NCBI GenBank assembly: GCA_022448525.1
Contig: JAKVCX010000008.1
Coordinates: 243,426-307,425, forward strand
Direction of reading: 5' to 3'
Source: Tenacibaculum sp.
Lineage (GTDB): Bacteria; Bacteroidota; Bacteroidia; Flavobacteriales; Flavobacteriaceae
DNA: 64,000 nucleotides
Below the pieces are notes generated by a model. It saw only the letters and a list, made by a program, of their open reading frames with translations. It was not told the DNA's origin and did no database searches. How positions within the stretch are numbered: position 1 is the stretch's first letter; each line of letters opens with the position of its first letter. This document shows positions 1-8,404 of this stretch, one piece after another. A program made the translations under genes and the position numbers.

Positions 1-20
1 TGCCAGTTGGTTTAAATAAG

Positions 21-45
21 AATAGGCCTAAAATTTAGGCCTATT
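21..45 (-). terminator. Rho-independent terminator of the 382-aa protein gene
   Basis: Two perfect 12-bp arms (21-32 and 34-45, AATAGGCCTAAA and its complement) form a hairpin 23 bases past the stop codon of the minus-strand gene. The downstream minus-strand sequence is only moderately T-rich, so termination is inferred from position and stem strength. Confidence 0.6.
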
Positions 46-67
46 ACAAATTTAATTAGAAAAAAAT

Positions 68-1216
68 CTATGATGTTGCAGCAATACTACAAGCTTTGTT
101 AATTTTTTCGATTTCACCGATAAAGTTTTCTACACTATTGTAAGCATCTTCAAATTCATTTAAGTCATTCACTAAGTTGTCTATTGGCGTAATAATTTCT
201 CCTTCAAATGAAGTTAAGTCATTTGATAAATCATTTAAAATACTTAATCCTGGAATTTGTGGTAAGTTGATATTTAAATGAAGTGCTCTTAAAACTGGTT
301 GTAAAACTGCGTTCATTGCTTTGTTTAATAAATCCATTACAGGCCCAAGAACATGTAAACCACCTTTTATGATTTGTTCAACAGAGAATGAAAAATAAAC
401 AGTATGCCATCCACAAGGATATTTAACAGGTAATCCAAGAACTTTTTTAGTACAGAATTTTGGATATCCTCCATATGGAACTCTTATCGTATGACCTAAT
501 ACATTTTTAACTGCATTTAAAGAAGCTATTAAAGGATTAAGGACATTCATTACGGCATTGATTTGATTTTGTAAACTAGCTAATCCCATTACTAAATGTT
601 TAATATCTTCAGCTTCTTCTGAAGCTTTACTAATAGCACTTAAAATTGTCACCTGTTGCGCATCAAATTTTAAAACAATAGGATCAACATTTTCAGCAGC
701 GTCATCTAATTCTCGTTCTAAGCTAGATTTAATAGATGAATTAGGTAAACTATTAATACACTGAATAGCTCCTCCTAAAGTCGATATGAATTGATTTTCT
801 GCATTCATTAACTTTAAAAGAATAGTGTCGATTTGTTTAATCTTAGGTTCTACTTTTCCAATTGCATTTCTAATTGGTCCAACAACAGATTCCACTTTAT
901 TTGAAACAACTAAGGCTTCATCAACTGGTTTTTTGAAGGCAGAAATAACATTTTTTAATTCAGAAGCTTCTGAACCGATTTCAGGAATGATAGACACAAC
1001 TTCTAATAACTCAACAGCTTCGTTTAAAGCAGAGTCTAATTGTTTTAAATCATTATTAATTGTTTGAGAAATGGCTAAATCATTATCGATTGTTTGAAGA
1101 TCTTGATAAACTGTTTTTACATCAGATTCAAGTTGAGCCGTATGTGATTCAGTAGTACTCACATCATTCATTAGTTTGTGAGCTTGTTCTAGGCTGGTTG
1201 AAATTGCTGATTCCAT
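68..1216 (-). CDS. Helix-rich protein of unknown function (382 aa)
   Basis: I do not recognise the family. The protein is almost entirely predicted helix/coiled coil, with many heptad-like I/L/V spacings at residues 1-235 and 285-375. A short non-helical insert sits between them at about residues 240-285 (GHTIRVPYGGYPKFC, then YPCGWHTVYFSF). This insert is rich in Gly, Pro and aromatics and holds two of the four cysteines. There is no signal peptide. Two long helical blocks around a hydrophobic head resemble helical-bundle pore formers or structural proteins, but that is only shape similarity. The start at 1216 is the only ATG giving the full helix. It has its own terminator and is not part of a clear operon. 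Confidence 0.75.
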   Translation of the reverse strand: MESAISTSLEQAHKLMNDVSTTESHTAQLESDVKTVYQDLQTIDNDLAISQTINNDLKQLDSALNEAVELLEVVSIIPEIGSEASELKNVISAFKKPVDEALVVSNKVESVVGPIRNAIGKVEPKIKQIDTILLKLMNAENQFISTLGGAIQCINSLPNSSIKSSLERELDDAAENVDPIVLKFDAQQVTILSAISKASEEAEDIKHLVMGLASLQNQINAVMNVLNPLIASLNAVKNVLGHTIRVPYGGYPKFCTKKVLGLPVKYPCGWHTVYFSFSVEQIIKGGLHVLGPVMDLLNKAMNAVLQPVLRALHLNINLPQIPGLSILNDLSNDLTSFEGEIITPIDNLVNDLNEFEDAYNSVENFIGEIEKINKACSIAATS

Positions 1217-1226
1217 AGTAGTAAAG

Positions 1227-1248
1227 ATTTAAATTTATTAATTTAAAT
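1227..1248 (-). other. AT-only inverted repeat just upstream of a start codon
   Basis: ATTTAAATT (1227-1235) and AATTTAAAT (1240-1248) are perfect complements with a 4-base loop, ending 10 bases before the start codon of the 382-aa gene. It could be a weak leader hairpin or a protein-binding site. AT-only palindromes also arise by chance in such AT-rich DNA. Confidence 0.4.
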
Positions 1249-1312
1249 TTCTGTGTTTAAAATAAGTTATTGGTTAAAAAGGTTTTAAGTGGAGGTAAAT
1301 AAGGTACTAGCG

Positions 1313-1350
1313 TAAAAAAATAAAACCCGATTCAATTAAGAACCGGGCTT
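1313..1350 (-). terminator. Terminator of the Spy-like gene
   Basis: On the minus strand, a GC-rich stem (CCCGGTTC paired with GAATCGGG, one G-U wobble, 1326-1347) is followed by a T-rich tract (complement of 1313-1325). It lies about 30 bases past the stop at 1382. Confidence 0.75.
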
Positions 1351-1381
1351 ATTTCAAAAAACCAATTAAATTACGTGACAA

Positions 1382-1834
1382 TTATCCTCTATCATCCTCC
1401 ATTTCTCTTCTGTCGTGTCTCATTTTTCTATGTTTTCCTCTTCTTTTCATTTTATGCTTTTTGCGAGCAGCTACTTTTTCAAATCGTTCGTATTGTTTAT
1501 CGTTTAAAATATCTTTCATGTTTGCTTTAAAAGCAATCATTTTATCTAAACGAGTCATTTCTCTCTTATAACGTTCATCAGAACTTAATTTTTTACGTTC
1601 TCCTTTTTTTGCCTCTCTATTTTTTCTATGGGAATCTCTATCATTAATTTTCTCTGCTAATAGAGGTCTGATTTTATTTATTTGACGATCAGAAAGATCT
1701 AAATCTAAAGTCATTTTTTTTAAGGCTAACTCTGTTTTTTGCTCAACTGTAAAGTCTTTACCTTTCTTTCTTTTTTGCGCTGAAACTGTTAATGATAATG
1801 TCAGTGCCATTAATGCTAATCCTATTTTTTTCAT
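1382..1834 (-). CDS. Spy/CpxP-like small secreted basic protein (150 aa)
   Basis: An N-terminal signal peptide (residues 1-19, MKKIGLALMALTLSLTVSAQ) is followed by a highly charged helical protein. The segment LDLSDRQINKIRPLL (about 46-60) and the later LNDKQYERFEK (about 110-120) resemble the paired LTxxQ-type repeats of periplasmic Spy/CpxP proteins, which act as ATP-independent chaperones. The tail is strikingly rich in Lys/Arg/His (residues 121-150). Family membership is inferred from layout and motif, not proven. It is monocistronic, with its own terminator and divergent from the phosphoesterase gene. Confidence 0.7.
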   Translation of the reverse strand: MKKIGLALMALTLSLTVSAQKRKKGKDFTVEQKTELALKKMTLDLDLSDRQINKIRPLLAEKINDRDSHRKNREAKKGERKKLSSDERYKREMTRLDKMIAFKANMKDILNDKQYERFEKVAARKKHKMKRRGKHRKMRHDRREMEDDRG

Positions 1835-1959
1835 GTTATGTTTTTTTAAATATTTATTACAACTCTAAGACAATCGAATTTAGAAAAGGTTTAATTTTTA
1901 AGAAAAAACTTTTTGAATCTGTATTTTAGCAACTCAATCAATCATTGAAACTTAATAAG

Positions 1960-2940
1960 ATGACCAAAAGAATTGTATCGTATTTTTTGAAATTAGTTTT
2001 AATATTAGTAGCTTTTGTTGTTCTTTTCTATTTCTGGGGTTCTAGTACAACTATGGAAAAAAGCGATTACAAGAAAGTGATTACTAACAATTATGAAGTT
2101 GAAAAAAAGAACGATTCTATTTTTTCAATTATTACTTATAACATTGGTTATTTAAGTGGAATGACTAATAATACTACTAAAGATCGACCAAAAGAATTGT
2201 TTGATAATAATTTAGCTCATGTAAAAAAGCTTTTCAAAAAGTTGAATGCTGATTTTATTGCTTTTCAGGAAATAGATTATAATGCAAAACGTTCTTTTCA
2301 AGTAAATCAAGAAGAAGAAATATCAAAACTTGGATATAATCGTGTTGCTAGAACTGTAAATTGGGATAAAAAATATGTGCCTTTTCCGTATTTTCCACCA
2401 TCTGCACATTTTGGACAAGTAGTTTCAGGACAGTCGATTCTTAGTAAATATGAGATTAAAAAACATGATAGAATTGTTTTAGATAGGGTTGAGAATACTC
2501 CTTTTTTCAAAAATGCTTTTTATTTAGATAGACTATTACAGATCACAGAAATTAATGTACATGGAAAAGAATTAGTTCTGATGAATGTTCATTTAGAAGC
2601 TTTTGACAAAGAAACTAGGGTAAAACAGTTGAAAGATGTGGTAGAGAGATTTAAACAATATTCACAATCGAAACCTACTATTTTATTGGGAGATTTTAAT
2701 AGTGATCCAAACTTTGAAGATCCTGCCATTGCTCAAGTTCTAAACCTTGATAATATTGGGAATGCTGCATTTTCAAAAGATAATTTTGCAAATACTTTTG
2801 ATGCTGAAAATCCTTATAAAAGGTTAGATTATATCTTCTATTCAGAGCAATTTATAGAGTATGTAAACGGTGATGTACTTGAAGAATTTGGTCAAGCTTC
2901 AGACCACTTGCCAGTACTGATGAAATTCAAGTTCAAATAA
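1960..2940 (+). CDS. Endonuclease/exonuclease/phosphatase (EEP) family hydrolase, membrane-anchored (326 aa)
   Basis: The EEP fold hydrolyses phosphodiester or phosphoester bonds, but the substrate here is unknown. Diagnostic motifs occur in order: SIITYNIGY near the start of the domain, FQEID (metal-binding Glu), the HLEAF histidine segment, LLGDFNSDP (Asp/Asn pair), RLDYIFY, and the C-terminal SDHLP histidine. An N-terminal hydrophobic segment (about residues 6-25) suggests a membrane anchor facing the periplasm. I chose ATG 1960 over an upstream TTG at 1945 because the anchor then starts normally (MTKRIVSYF). Similar flavobacterial proteins are annotated simply as endonuclease/exonuclease/phosphatase family protein. 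Confidence 0.9.
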   Translation: MTKRIVSYFLKLVLILVAFVVLFYFWGSSTTMEKSDYKKVITNNYEVEKKNDSIFSIITYNIGYLSGMTNNTTKDRPKELFDNNLAHVKKLFKKLNADFIAFQEIDYNAKRSFQVNQEEEISKLGYNRVARTVNWDKKYVPFPYFPPSAHFGQVVSGQSILSKYEIKKHDRIVLDRVENTPFFKNAFYLDRLLQITEINVHGKELVLMNVHLEAFDKETRVKQLKDVVERFKQYSQSKPTILLGDFNSDPNFEDPAIAQVLNLDNIGNAAFSKDNFANTFDAENPYKRLDYIFYSEQFIEYVNGDVLEEFGQASDHLPVLMKFKFK

Positions 2941-2967
2941 CTTTTTTTCAAAAAAAAAGGTTAAAAA

Positions 2968-3000
2968 TTTGGATATTAAATTTTTATAAACAAATATTTG
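2968..3000 (+). promoter_or_regulatory. Putative promoter of the metY riboswitch transcript
   Basis: TTTG (2968-2971) is followed after 21 bases by AATATTTG (2993-3000), one base off the Bacteroidetes -7 consensus TAnnTTTG. It lies about 35 bases before the riboswitch. Confidence 0.5.
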
Positions 3001-3033
3001 CAGACGTAAAGTTCAAACACTTATCGATTTAAT

Positions 3034-3157
3034 GTTATCAAGAAAGGTGGAGGGAATAGACCCTATGAAACCTTAGCAACCCTTGGTTAAACTGAATTCT
3101 TTTCAGTATTTCAAAGAAGGTGCTAAATTCTACCCTGAAAATTTTGGGATAGATAAC
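3034..3157 (+). promoter_or_regulatory. SAM-I (S-box) riboswitch upstream of metY
   Basis: The S-box core is directly visible. P1 arms GTTATC (3034-3039) and GATAAC (3152-3157) are perfectly complementary. Between them are AAGAAAGGTGGAGGGAATAG, then CCCTATGAAACCTTAGCAACC, the variable P3 region and AAGGTGCTAAATTC. S-box RNAs bind S-adenosylmethionine and repress methionine and sulfur genes when SAM is abundant. Here the RNA heads metY, the MetX-AK-HSD fusion, the OsmC gene and metZ. An open reading frame from 3083 runs through the aptamer, but it is a by-product. Confidence 0.95.
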
Positions 3158-3290
3158 AACAGAAGTTTTTCGTATTTCTTACGAAATATAAATTTCTATA
3201 AATTCTTAATAACATTTTTCTATAAGCATCATCGTAAAAGATGTGTTTTGACTTTTGGTTTAATTATTAATTATTTCAAAACGAAGAAAA
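3158..3290 (+). other. Expression-platform region of the metY riboswitch
   Basis: The 133 bases between aptamer and ATG carry a perfect 7-bp hairpin (TTTCGTA 3168-3174 with TACGAAA 3180-3186). A second long-loop 7-bp stem (GTTTTGA 3245-3251 with TCAAAAC 3276-3282) ends 8 bases before the metY start. There is no GC-rich stem plus T tract, so control is more likely at translation initiation than by termination. No coding sequence is evident. Confidence 0.5.
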
Positions 3291-4583
3291 ATGAGTACGC
3301 AAAAATTTGAAACTTTAGCATTACATGCAGGACACGATGTTCAACAAACCTTAGGAACAAGAGCAGTTCCAATTTATCAATCTAGCTCTTATGTGTTCAA
3401 CAACTCAGACCATGCAGCAAATCTATTTTCATTAAAAGAATTAGGATTTATTTACACCCGTCTGAACAATCCAACAAACCAGATATTACAAGATCGCTTA
3501 GCTGCCTTAGAAGGTGGTGTTGGAGCTGTAGTATTTGCTTCAGGAACTGCTGCAATTTCAACAGGATTATTAACGTTATTAAAAGCTGGAGATCATATTG
3601 TTGCATCTAGTAGCTTGTATGGAGGAACGTATAACTTGTTAAAAGTTACCTTACCAAGATTAGGAATTACAACCACATTTGTAGATGCATCAAATCCAGA
3701 GAACTTTAGGGAAGCCGTTCAGGAAAATACAAGAGCTTTCTTTGTTGAATCTTTAGGAAATCCAAAACTTGATGTATTAGATTTAGAAGCAATTGCTGAG
3801 GTTTCTAAAGCAGCAAAAGTTCCGTTTATTGTTGATAATACTGTAGCAACGCCATCTTTATTAAATCCATTAAAACACGGAGCAAATATTGTAATTCATT
3901 CACTTACAAAATATATTGGTGGACAAGGAAACTCTTTAGGTGGAGTAATTATCGACGGTGGAAATTTTGATTGGGATAATGGAAAGTTTCCGGAATTTAC
4001 AGAGCCATCGGCAGGATATCACGGATTAAAATATTATGAAACGCTTGGGCAATTATCATTCACTTTTAAATTAATTCTTGAAGGATTAAGAGATTTTGGA
4101 GGAGCGTTAAGTCCAACAAATGCATTCCAAATTATTCAAGGTTTAGAAACACTAGGTGTTCGAATCAAGCAGCATAGTGAAAACGCACTGGCTTTAGCAA
4201 AATGGCTAGAGCAGCAAGAAGAAGTTGCTTGGGTAAATTATCCTGGATTAGAAAGCAGTCCATATAAAAAATTAGCAGAAAAATATTTACCGAAAGGTCA
4301 AAGTGGAATTGTAACCTTTGGCGTAAAAGGAGGATACGAAAGCGCCAAAACAGTGGCAGATAATACGGAGCTATTCTCATTACTTGCCAATATTGGAGAT
4401 ACAAAATCTTTAATCATTCATCCAGCAAGTACTACACACCAGCAGTTAACAGATGAAGAACAAGAAGCTTCTGGAGTTACTAAAGATCTAATTCGATTAT
4501 CAGTTGGTATTGAAAATCTTGAAGATTTAAAACAAGATTTACAAGAAGCATTTGCCAAAATTCCAAAATCAGTTTTAGCGTAG
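3291..4583 (+). CDS. metY: O-acetylhomoserine sulfhydrylase (430 aa)
   Basis: This PLP enzyme makes homocysteine from O-acetylhomoserine and sulfide (some members also make cysteine from O-acetylserine). It is a full-length Cys/Met-metabolism PLP enzyme. The N-terminal start TLALHAGH is typical of MetY, the PLP lysine is K207 in [12 protein letters not shown], and the length of 430 is typical of MetY rather than the shorter MetB/MetZ enzymes. It is the first gene after the SAM riboswitch and is followed after 4 bases by the fusion that makes its substrate O-acetylhomoserine. Confidence 0.95.
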   Translation: MSTQKFETLALHAGHDVQQTLGTRAVPIYQSSSYVFNNSDHAANLFSLKELGFIYTRLNNPTNQILQDRLAALEGGVGAVVFASGTAAISTGLLTLLKAGDHIVASSSLYGGTYNLLKVTLPRLGITTTFVDASNPENFREAVQENTRAFFVESLGNPKLDVLDLEAIAEVSKAAKVPFIVDNTVATPSLLNPLKHGANIVIHSLTKYIGGQGNSLGGVIIDGGNFDWDNGKFPEFTEPSAGYHGLKYYETLGQLSFTFKLILEGLRDFGGALSPTNAFQIIQGLETLGVRIKQHSENALALAKWLEQQEEVAWVNYPGLESSPYKKLAEKYLPKGQSGIVTFGVKGGYESAKTVADNTELFSLLANIGDTKSLIIHPASTTHQQLTDEEQEASGVTKDLIRLSVGIENLEDLKQDLQEAFAKIPKSVLA

Positions 4584-4587
4584 AACG

Positions 4588-7500
4588 GTGAAAAACAATT
4601 TATCTCATATAAATATTCTTAGTTATGTTACTGAGAGTGGTACTCAGTTCTCTGATATACGATTAAGTTATCAATTATTTGGTAGAGAATTGGGTACTGC
4701 GCCGGTAATTCTAGTAAATCATGCGCTAACAGGAAATAGCAATGTTGCTGGAGATTCTGGATGGTGGAAAGATATTATTGGAGTCGATAAAGTTATTGAT
4801 ATCAATTCATATTCTATTCTTTGTTTTAATATTCCAGGAAACGGTTATGACGATTTTTTAATCGACGATTATAAAAGTTTTGTTGCTAGAGATATTGCAA
4901 AAATTTTCCTTTTAGGATTAAAAGAGTTAGGAATTGATCAATTGTTCGCTTTAGTTGGAGGATCACTTGGTGGTGGAATTGCTTGGGAAATGGCTGTTTT
5001 ACATCCCAATATTACTAAGCATTTAATTCCGATTGCGACAGATTGGAAATCTACAGATTGGTTAATTGCGAATTGTCAAATTCAAGAATTATTTCTAACA
5101 AATTCAAATAATCCAGTACATGATGCTAGAATGCATGCAATGTTGTGTTACAGAACTCCTGAGTCATTTAAGCAACGATTTCATCGAAGTAAAAATGAAG
5201 AATCAGCTTTGTTTAATGTAGAAAGTTGGTTGTTGCATCATGGAAAAAAATTACAAGAAAGATATCAGTTAGCTTCTTATAAATTGATGAATCAATTATT
5301 GAAAACAATTGATGTGACGGATGGGAATAACGATGAGGACAGGCTAGTAAATATCAATGCAGAAATTCACATCATAGGAGTAGATTCTGACTTGTTTTTT
5401 ACCGCAGAAGAGAATAGAGAAACGTTTAAAGAATTAGCCCAAAACAATGCTAATGTAACGTATAATGAGATTAATTCGGTGCATGGGCATGATGCGTTTT
5501 TAATCGAATACGACCAATTAGAAAACATATTTACACCAATATTTAACGAGAACGAAAAGACTAAAAAAATGAAGGTTTTAAAGTTTGGAGGGAAATCATT
5601 ATCAAACGAAGGAATATCAAAAGTCATTGATATTATTGAAAGTAAAATTGATAGTGGTGATAAAATTACAGTAGTTGTTTCTGCAAGAGGAAACGCTACT
5701 AATGAATTAGAATCAATATTACAAAAAGCTTCTTCAAGTGATGTATATCAAGAACAATTAGAGGCGTTTAAATTAAGTCAAAGACAAATTACTCCGTTAT
5801 TAGATTTTAGTGCAGAGTTTAATAAACTAGAGAAATTGTTAGAAGGAGTTAGTTTGTTGGAAGACTTTAGTACAAAAGTAAAAGATGAAGTATTAGCTCA
5901 AGGTGAATTAATTGCCATAAAAACAGTCACCGAGTTATTACAACAAAGAGGCATAAATGCAAATGCTACCGATGCTCGCTTATTATTAAAAACAGATGAG
6001 AGTTTTGGAAATGCACAACCTATAGAAGGAGTTTCTAAAGAGAATATTGTCAACTATTATAAAAAACATAATGGTACAACGGTAAATGTAGTTTCTGGAT
6101 TTATAGGTTCTAACTTAAAGAATGAAACAACAACTTTAGGTCGAAATGGAAGTAATTATACAGCATCATTATTGGCAAATTATTTAGATGCAGATGAATT
6201 ACAAAATTATACACATGTAGATGGAATATTTACTGCGAATCCTGATTTGGTTTCAGATGCAAAGAAAATAGAAGAATTATCATTTTCTGAAGCGAATGAA
6301 TTAGCAAATTTTGGTGCGAATATTTTACATGCAAAAACTATCATTCCTTTAATTGAGAAGAATATCAATTTAAGAATCTTAAATACCTTCAATCAAAAAG
6401 ATGAAGGAACTTTAATAACAGCAAAGTCTTCAGCAAAAGGAATCAAATCAATTTCTGTTTTAGATAATGTAGCCTTATTAAATTTTGAAGGAAGAGGATT
6501 GTTAGGAAAAGTTGGTGTTGATGCAAGGATATTTAAATCTTTAGGAAGTCATGATATTAGTGTGAGTATTATTTCTCAAGGTTCTTCTGAAAGAGGAATT
6601 GGATTGGTAGTTGATAAGGAAAAAGCGGAATTAGCTATTAAAGCATTGAAGCACGAATTCGAGTATGACTTGCAAACTAAAGATGTAAATCATATTAGTA
6701 TTGTAAATGATGTAGCAGTAATTTCAATAATCGGTCAAGATTTAAGCGAGTTCCATTTACCATACAATGCGCTTATTCAAAATCAAATAGTTCCGTTATT
6801 ATTCAACAATACCATTACCGGTAAAAATGTAAGTTTAGTTGTAAAGAAAGAAGAACTTCATAAAGCCGTAAATGTAATACACGGACAAATTTTCGGGGTA
6901 GCTAAGAAAATAAATATAGCTGTTTTTGGTAAAGGATTAGTCGGAGGAACGTTAATTGAACAGATCATAAAAAGTACATCTGCAATTTTAGATAGAAGAA
7001 AAATTCAACTGAATATTTTCGCCGTTGCAAATTCTAAAAAGGTATTGCTTTCTCAACACGGAATAGATGAAAATTGGCAAGCGAAATTAAATGAAAGTTC
7101 GATTGAAAGCTCTGTAGATGAAGTTATTGATTTTGCAAAGGCTCATCACTTAGAAAATTTAATTGCGGTAGATAATACTGCGAATCAAGACTTTATAGAG
7201 AACTATATTCCATTAGTTGAAAATGGATTCGATTTAGTTTCATCGAACAAGATAGCCAATACCGTTTCTCATTCTTTTTATAAAAAACTAAGACAAGTTT
7301 TAGAGAATAATAAGAAAACGTATCTCTATGAAACTAACGTTGGAGCGGGATTACCTTTAATCGATACCATTAAATTATTACATGATTCTGGAGAAAATAT
7401 TACACGAATTAGAGGTGTGTTCTCTGGTTCTTTAAGTTTTATTTTCAATAAATATTCAGAAGAAAATGTTCCGTTTGCAACTGTACTGAAAGAGGCAATA

Positions 7501-7977
7501 GAGAATGGATATACAGAGCCTGATCCTAGAGAAGATTTATGTGGTAATGATGTAGCAAGGAAACTTTTGATTTTAGCGAGAGAACTGGATTTAGAAAACG
7601 AATTTGAAGACATCAACATAGAGAATTTAATCCCAGAAGAATTCAGAGATTCTAGTGCAGCTGAGTTTATTGATAATTGCGATAAACTAAATGGTCATTT
7701 CAATGAAATTAAAAATGGTCAGGAAGAAAATCATGTATTACGATATATAGGAGATTTACATGGAGACCTTCAACAGACTAAAGGAAATTTAGATGTAAAA
7801 CTAGTTTCTGTAGCAGAAAATACTCCTTTAGGAAGTTTAAAAGGATCAGATGCCATATTTGAAATATACACAGAATCTTATGGAGACCAACCGATTGTTA
7901 TTCAAGGCGCAGGAGCAGGAGCAGAAGTTACAGCAAGAGGTGTTTTCGGAGATATTTTAAGATTAACCAAAAAATAA
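4588..7977 (+). CDS. thrA: Fusion protein: homoserine O-acetyltransferase (MetX-like) + aspartokinase + homoserine dehydrogenase (1129 aa)
   Basis: Residues 1-327 are an alpha/beta-hydrolase of the MetX type. They carry NHALTGNSN, nucleophile S126 in GGSLGGG, an acid in GVDSDLFF and a histidine in VHGHDAF. This part is slightly shorter than free-standing MetX. Residue 328 is an internal Met beginning MKVLKFGGKS, the aspartokinase N-terminus. ACT-type regulatory repeats follow (about 640-770), then homoserine dehydrogenase from residue 775 (INIAVFGKGLVGG) to the C-terminus, with RGVFSGSLSFIFN. The 802-aa AK-HSD part matches ThrA length (about 820). The start is GTG at 4588, four bases after metY. 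One polypeptide would thus phosphorylate aspartate, make homoserine and acetylate it for MetY/MetZ. Confidence 0.93.
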   Translation: MKNNLSHINILSYVTESGTQFSDIRLSYQLFGRELGTAPVILVNHALTGNSNVAGDSGWWKDIIGVDKVIDINSYSILCFNIPGNGYDDFLIDDYKSFVARDIAKIFLLGLKELGIDQLFALVGGSLGGGIAWEMAVLHPNITKHLIPIATDWKSTDWLIANCQIQELFLTNSNNPVHDARMHAMLCYRTPESFKQRFHRSKNEESALFNVESWLLHHGKKLQERYQLASYKLMNQLLKTIDVTDGNNDEDRLVNINAEIHIIGVDSDLFFTAEENRETFKELAQNNANVTYNEINSVHGHDAFLIEYDQLENIFTPIFNENEKTKKMKVLKFGGKSLSNEGISKVIDIIESKIDSGDKITVVVSARGNATNELESILQKASSSDVYQEQLEAFKLSQRQITPLLDFSAEFNKLEKLLEGVSLLEDFSTKVKDEVLAQGELIAIKTVTELLQQRGINANATDARLLLKTDESFGNAQPIEGVSKENIVNYYKKHNGTTVNVVSGFIGSNLKNETTTLGRNGSNYTASLLANYLDADELQNYTHVDGIFTANPDLVSDAKKIEELSFSEANELANFGANILHAKTIIPLIEKNINLRILNTFNQKDEGTLITAKSSAKGIKSISVLDNVALLNFEGRGLLGKVGVDARIFKSLGSHDISVSIISQGSSERGIGLVVDKEKAELAIKALKHEFEYDLQTKDVNHISIVNDVAVISIIGQDLSEFHLPYNALIQNQIVPLLFNNTITGKNVSLVVKKEELHKAVNVIHGQIFGVAKKINIAVFGKGLVGGTLIEQIIKSTSAILDRRKIQLNIFAVANSKKVLLSQHGIDENWQAKLNESSIESSVDEVIDFAKAHHLENLIAVDNTANQDFIENYIPLVENGFDLVSSNKIANTVSHSFYKKLRQVLENNKKTYLYETNVGAGLPLIDTIKLLHDSGENITRIRGVFSGSLSFIFNKYSEENVPFATVLKEAIENGYTEPDPREDLCGNDVARKLLILARELDLENEFEDINIENLIPEEFRDSSAAEFIDNCDKLNGHFNEIKNGQEENHVLRYIGDLHGDLQQTKGNLDVKLVSVAENTPLGSLKGSDAIFEIYTESYGDQPIVIQGAGAGAEVTARGVFGDILRLTKK

Positions 7978-7981
7978 CAAA

Positions 7982-8404
7982 ATGAATATTGAATTATCTA
8001 ATTATAACAAACATTTAGTTTTTGAAGCTAAAAACCAAACTGGTTATTCATTACTAGTCGGACAAACTGTTGATCATACTCAAGTAAATGCGATTCGTCC
8101 AATGGAATTGATGTTAGTGAGTTTAGCAAGTTGTAGTAGTATTGATGTGGTAAAGATTTTAAACAAACAAAAGGTTTTTGATTTTGAGTATAATGTTTCA
8201 ATTGATGCCTCTAGAGAAGAAGACCAAATTCCATCAATATTTAAAGAAATTACAATTACTTACAGTTTCGATGGTGAAATAAGTAGTAATAAAGTAAAAA
8301 AAGCAACAAACCTAGCATTAGAAAAGTATTGTTCAGTAGCAAAAATTATAGAGCAAACCGCCAAGATTAAGTATAAAGTAGTTTTAAACAAGGAGGAAAT
8401 ATGA
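7982..8404 (+). CDS. OsmC family protein (140 aa)
   Basis: This is an OsmC/Ohr-fold protein. The two conserved cysteines are C51 (LASCSSIDVV) and C117 (LEKYCSVAKII), the pair used in OsmC-type thiol peroxidases that reduce organic peroxides. It is closer in look to the YhfA-type subgroup than to Ohr. The gene is 4 bases after the fusion gene and overlaps metZ by 4 bases (ATGA), so it is translated with the methionine enzymes. Handling of persulfide or peroxide by-products of sulfide assimilation is an inference from this position. Confidence 0.88.
   Translation: MNIELSNYNKHLVFEAKNQTGYSLLVGQTVDHTQVNAIRPMELMLVSLASCSSIDVVKILNKQKVFDFEYNVSIDASREEDQIPSIFKEITITYSFDGEISSNKVKKATNLALEKYCSVAKIIEQTAKIKYKVVLNKEEI

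Noticed and set aside
825..1067. 80-codon frame opposite the 382-aa protein gene
   Set aside because: It is a shadow of the real minus-strand gene, without its own start context.
1945..1959. Upstream TTG start for the phosphoesterase
   Set aside because: ATG 1960 gives a normal membrane anchor, and the extra residues MKLNK add nothing conserved.
2941..2962. A/T hairpin after the phosphoesterase gene as a terminator
   Set aside because: The arms are pure T and A runs with no GC core, too weak to call.
3083..3310. A 75-codon open frame through the metY leader
   Set aside because: It runs through the S-box aptamer and into the start of metY in another frame; its composition is not protein-like.
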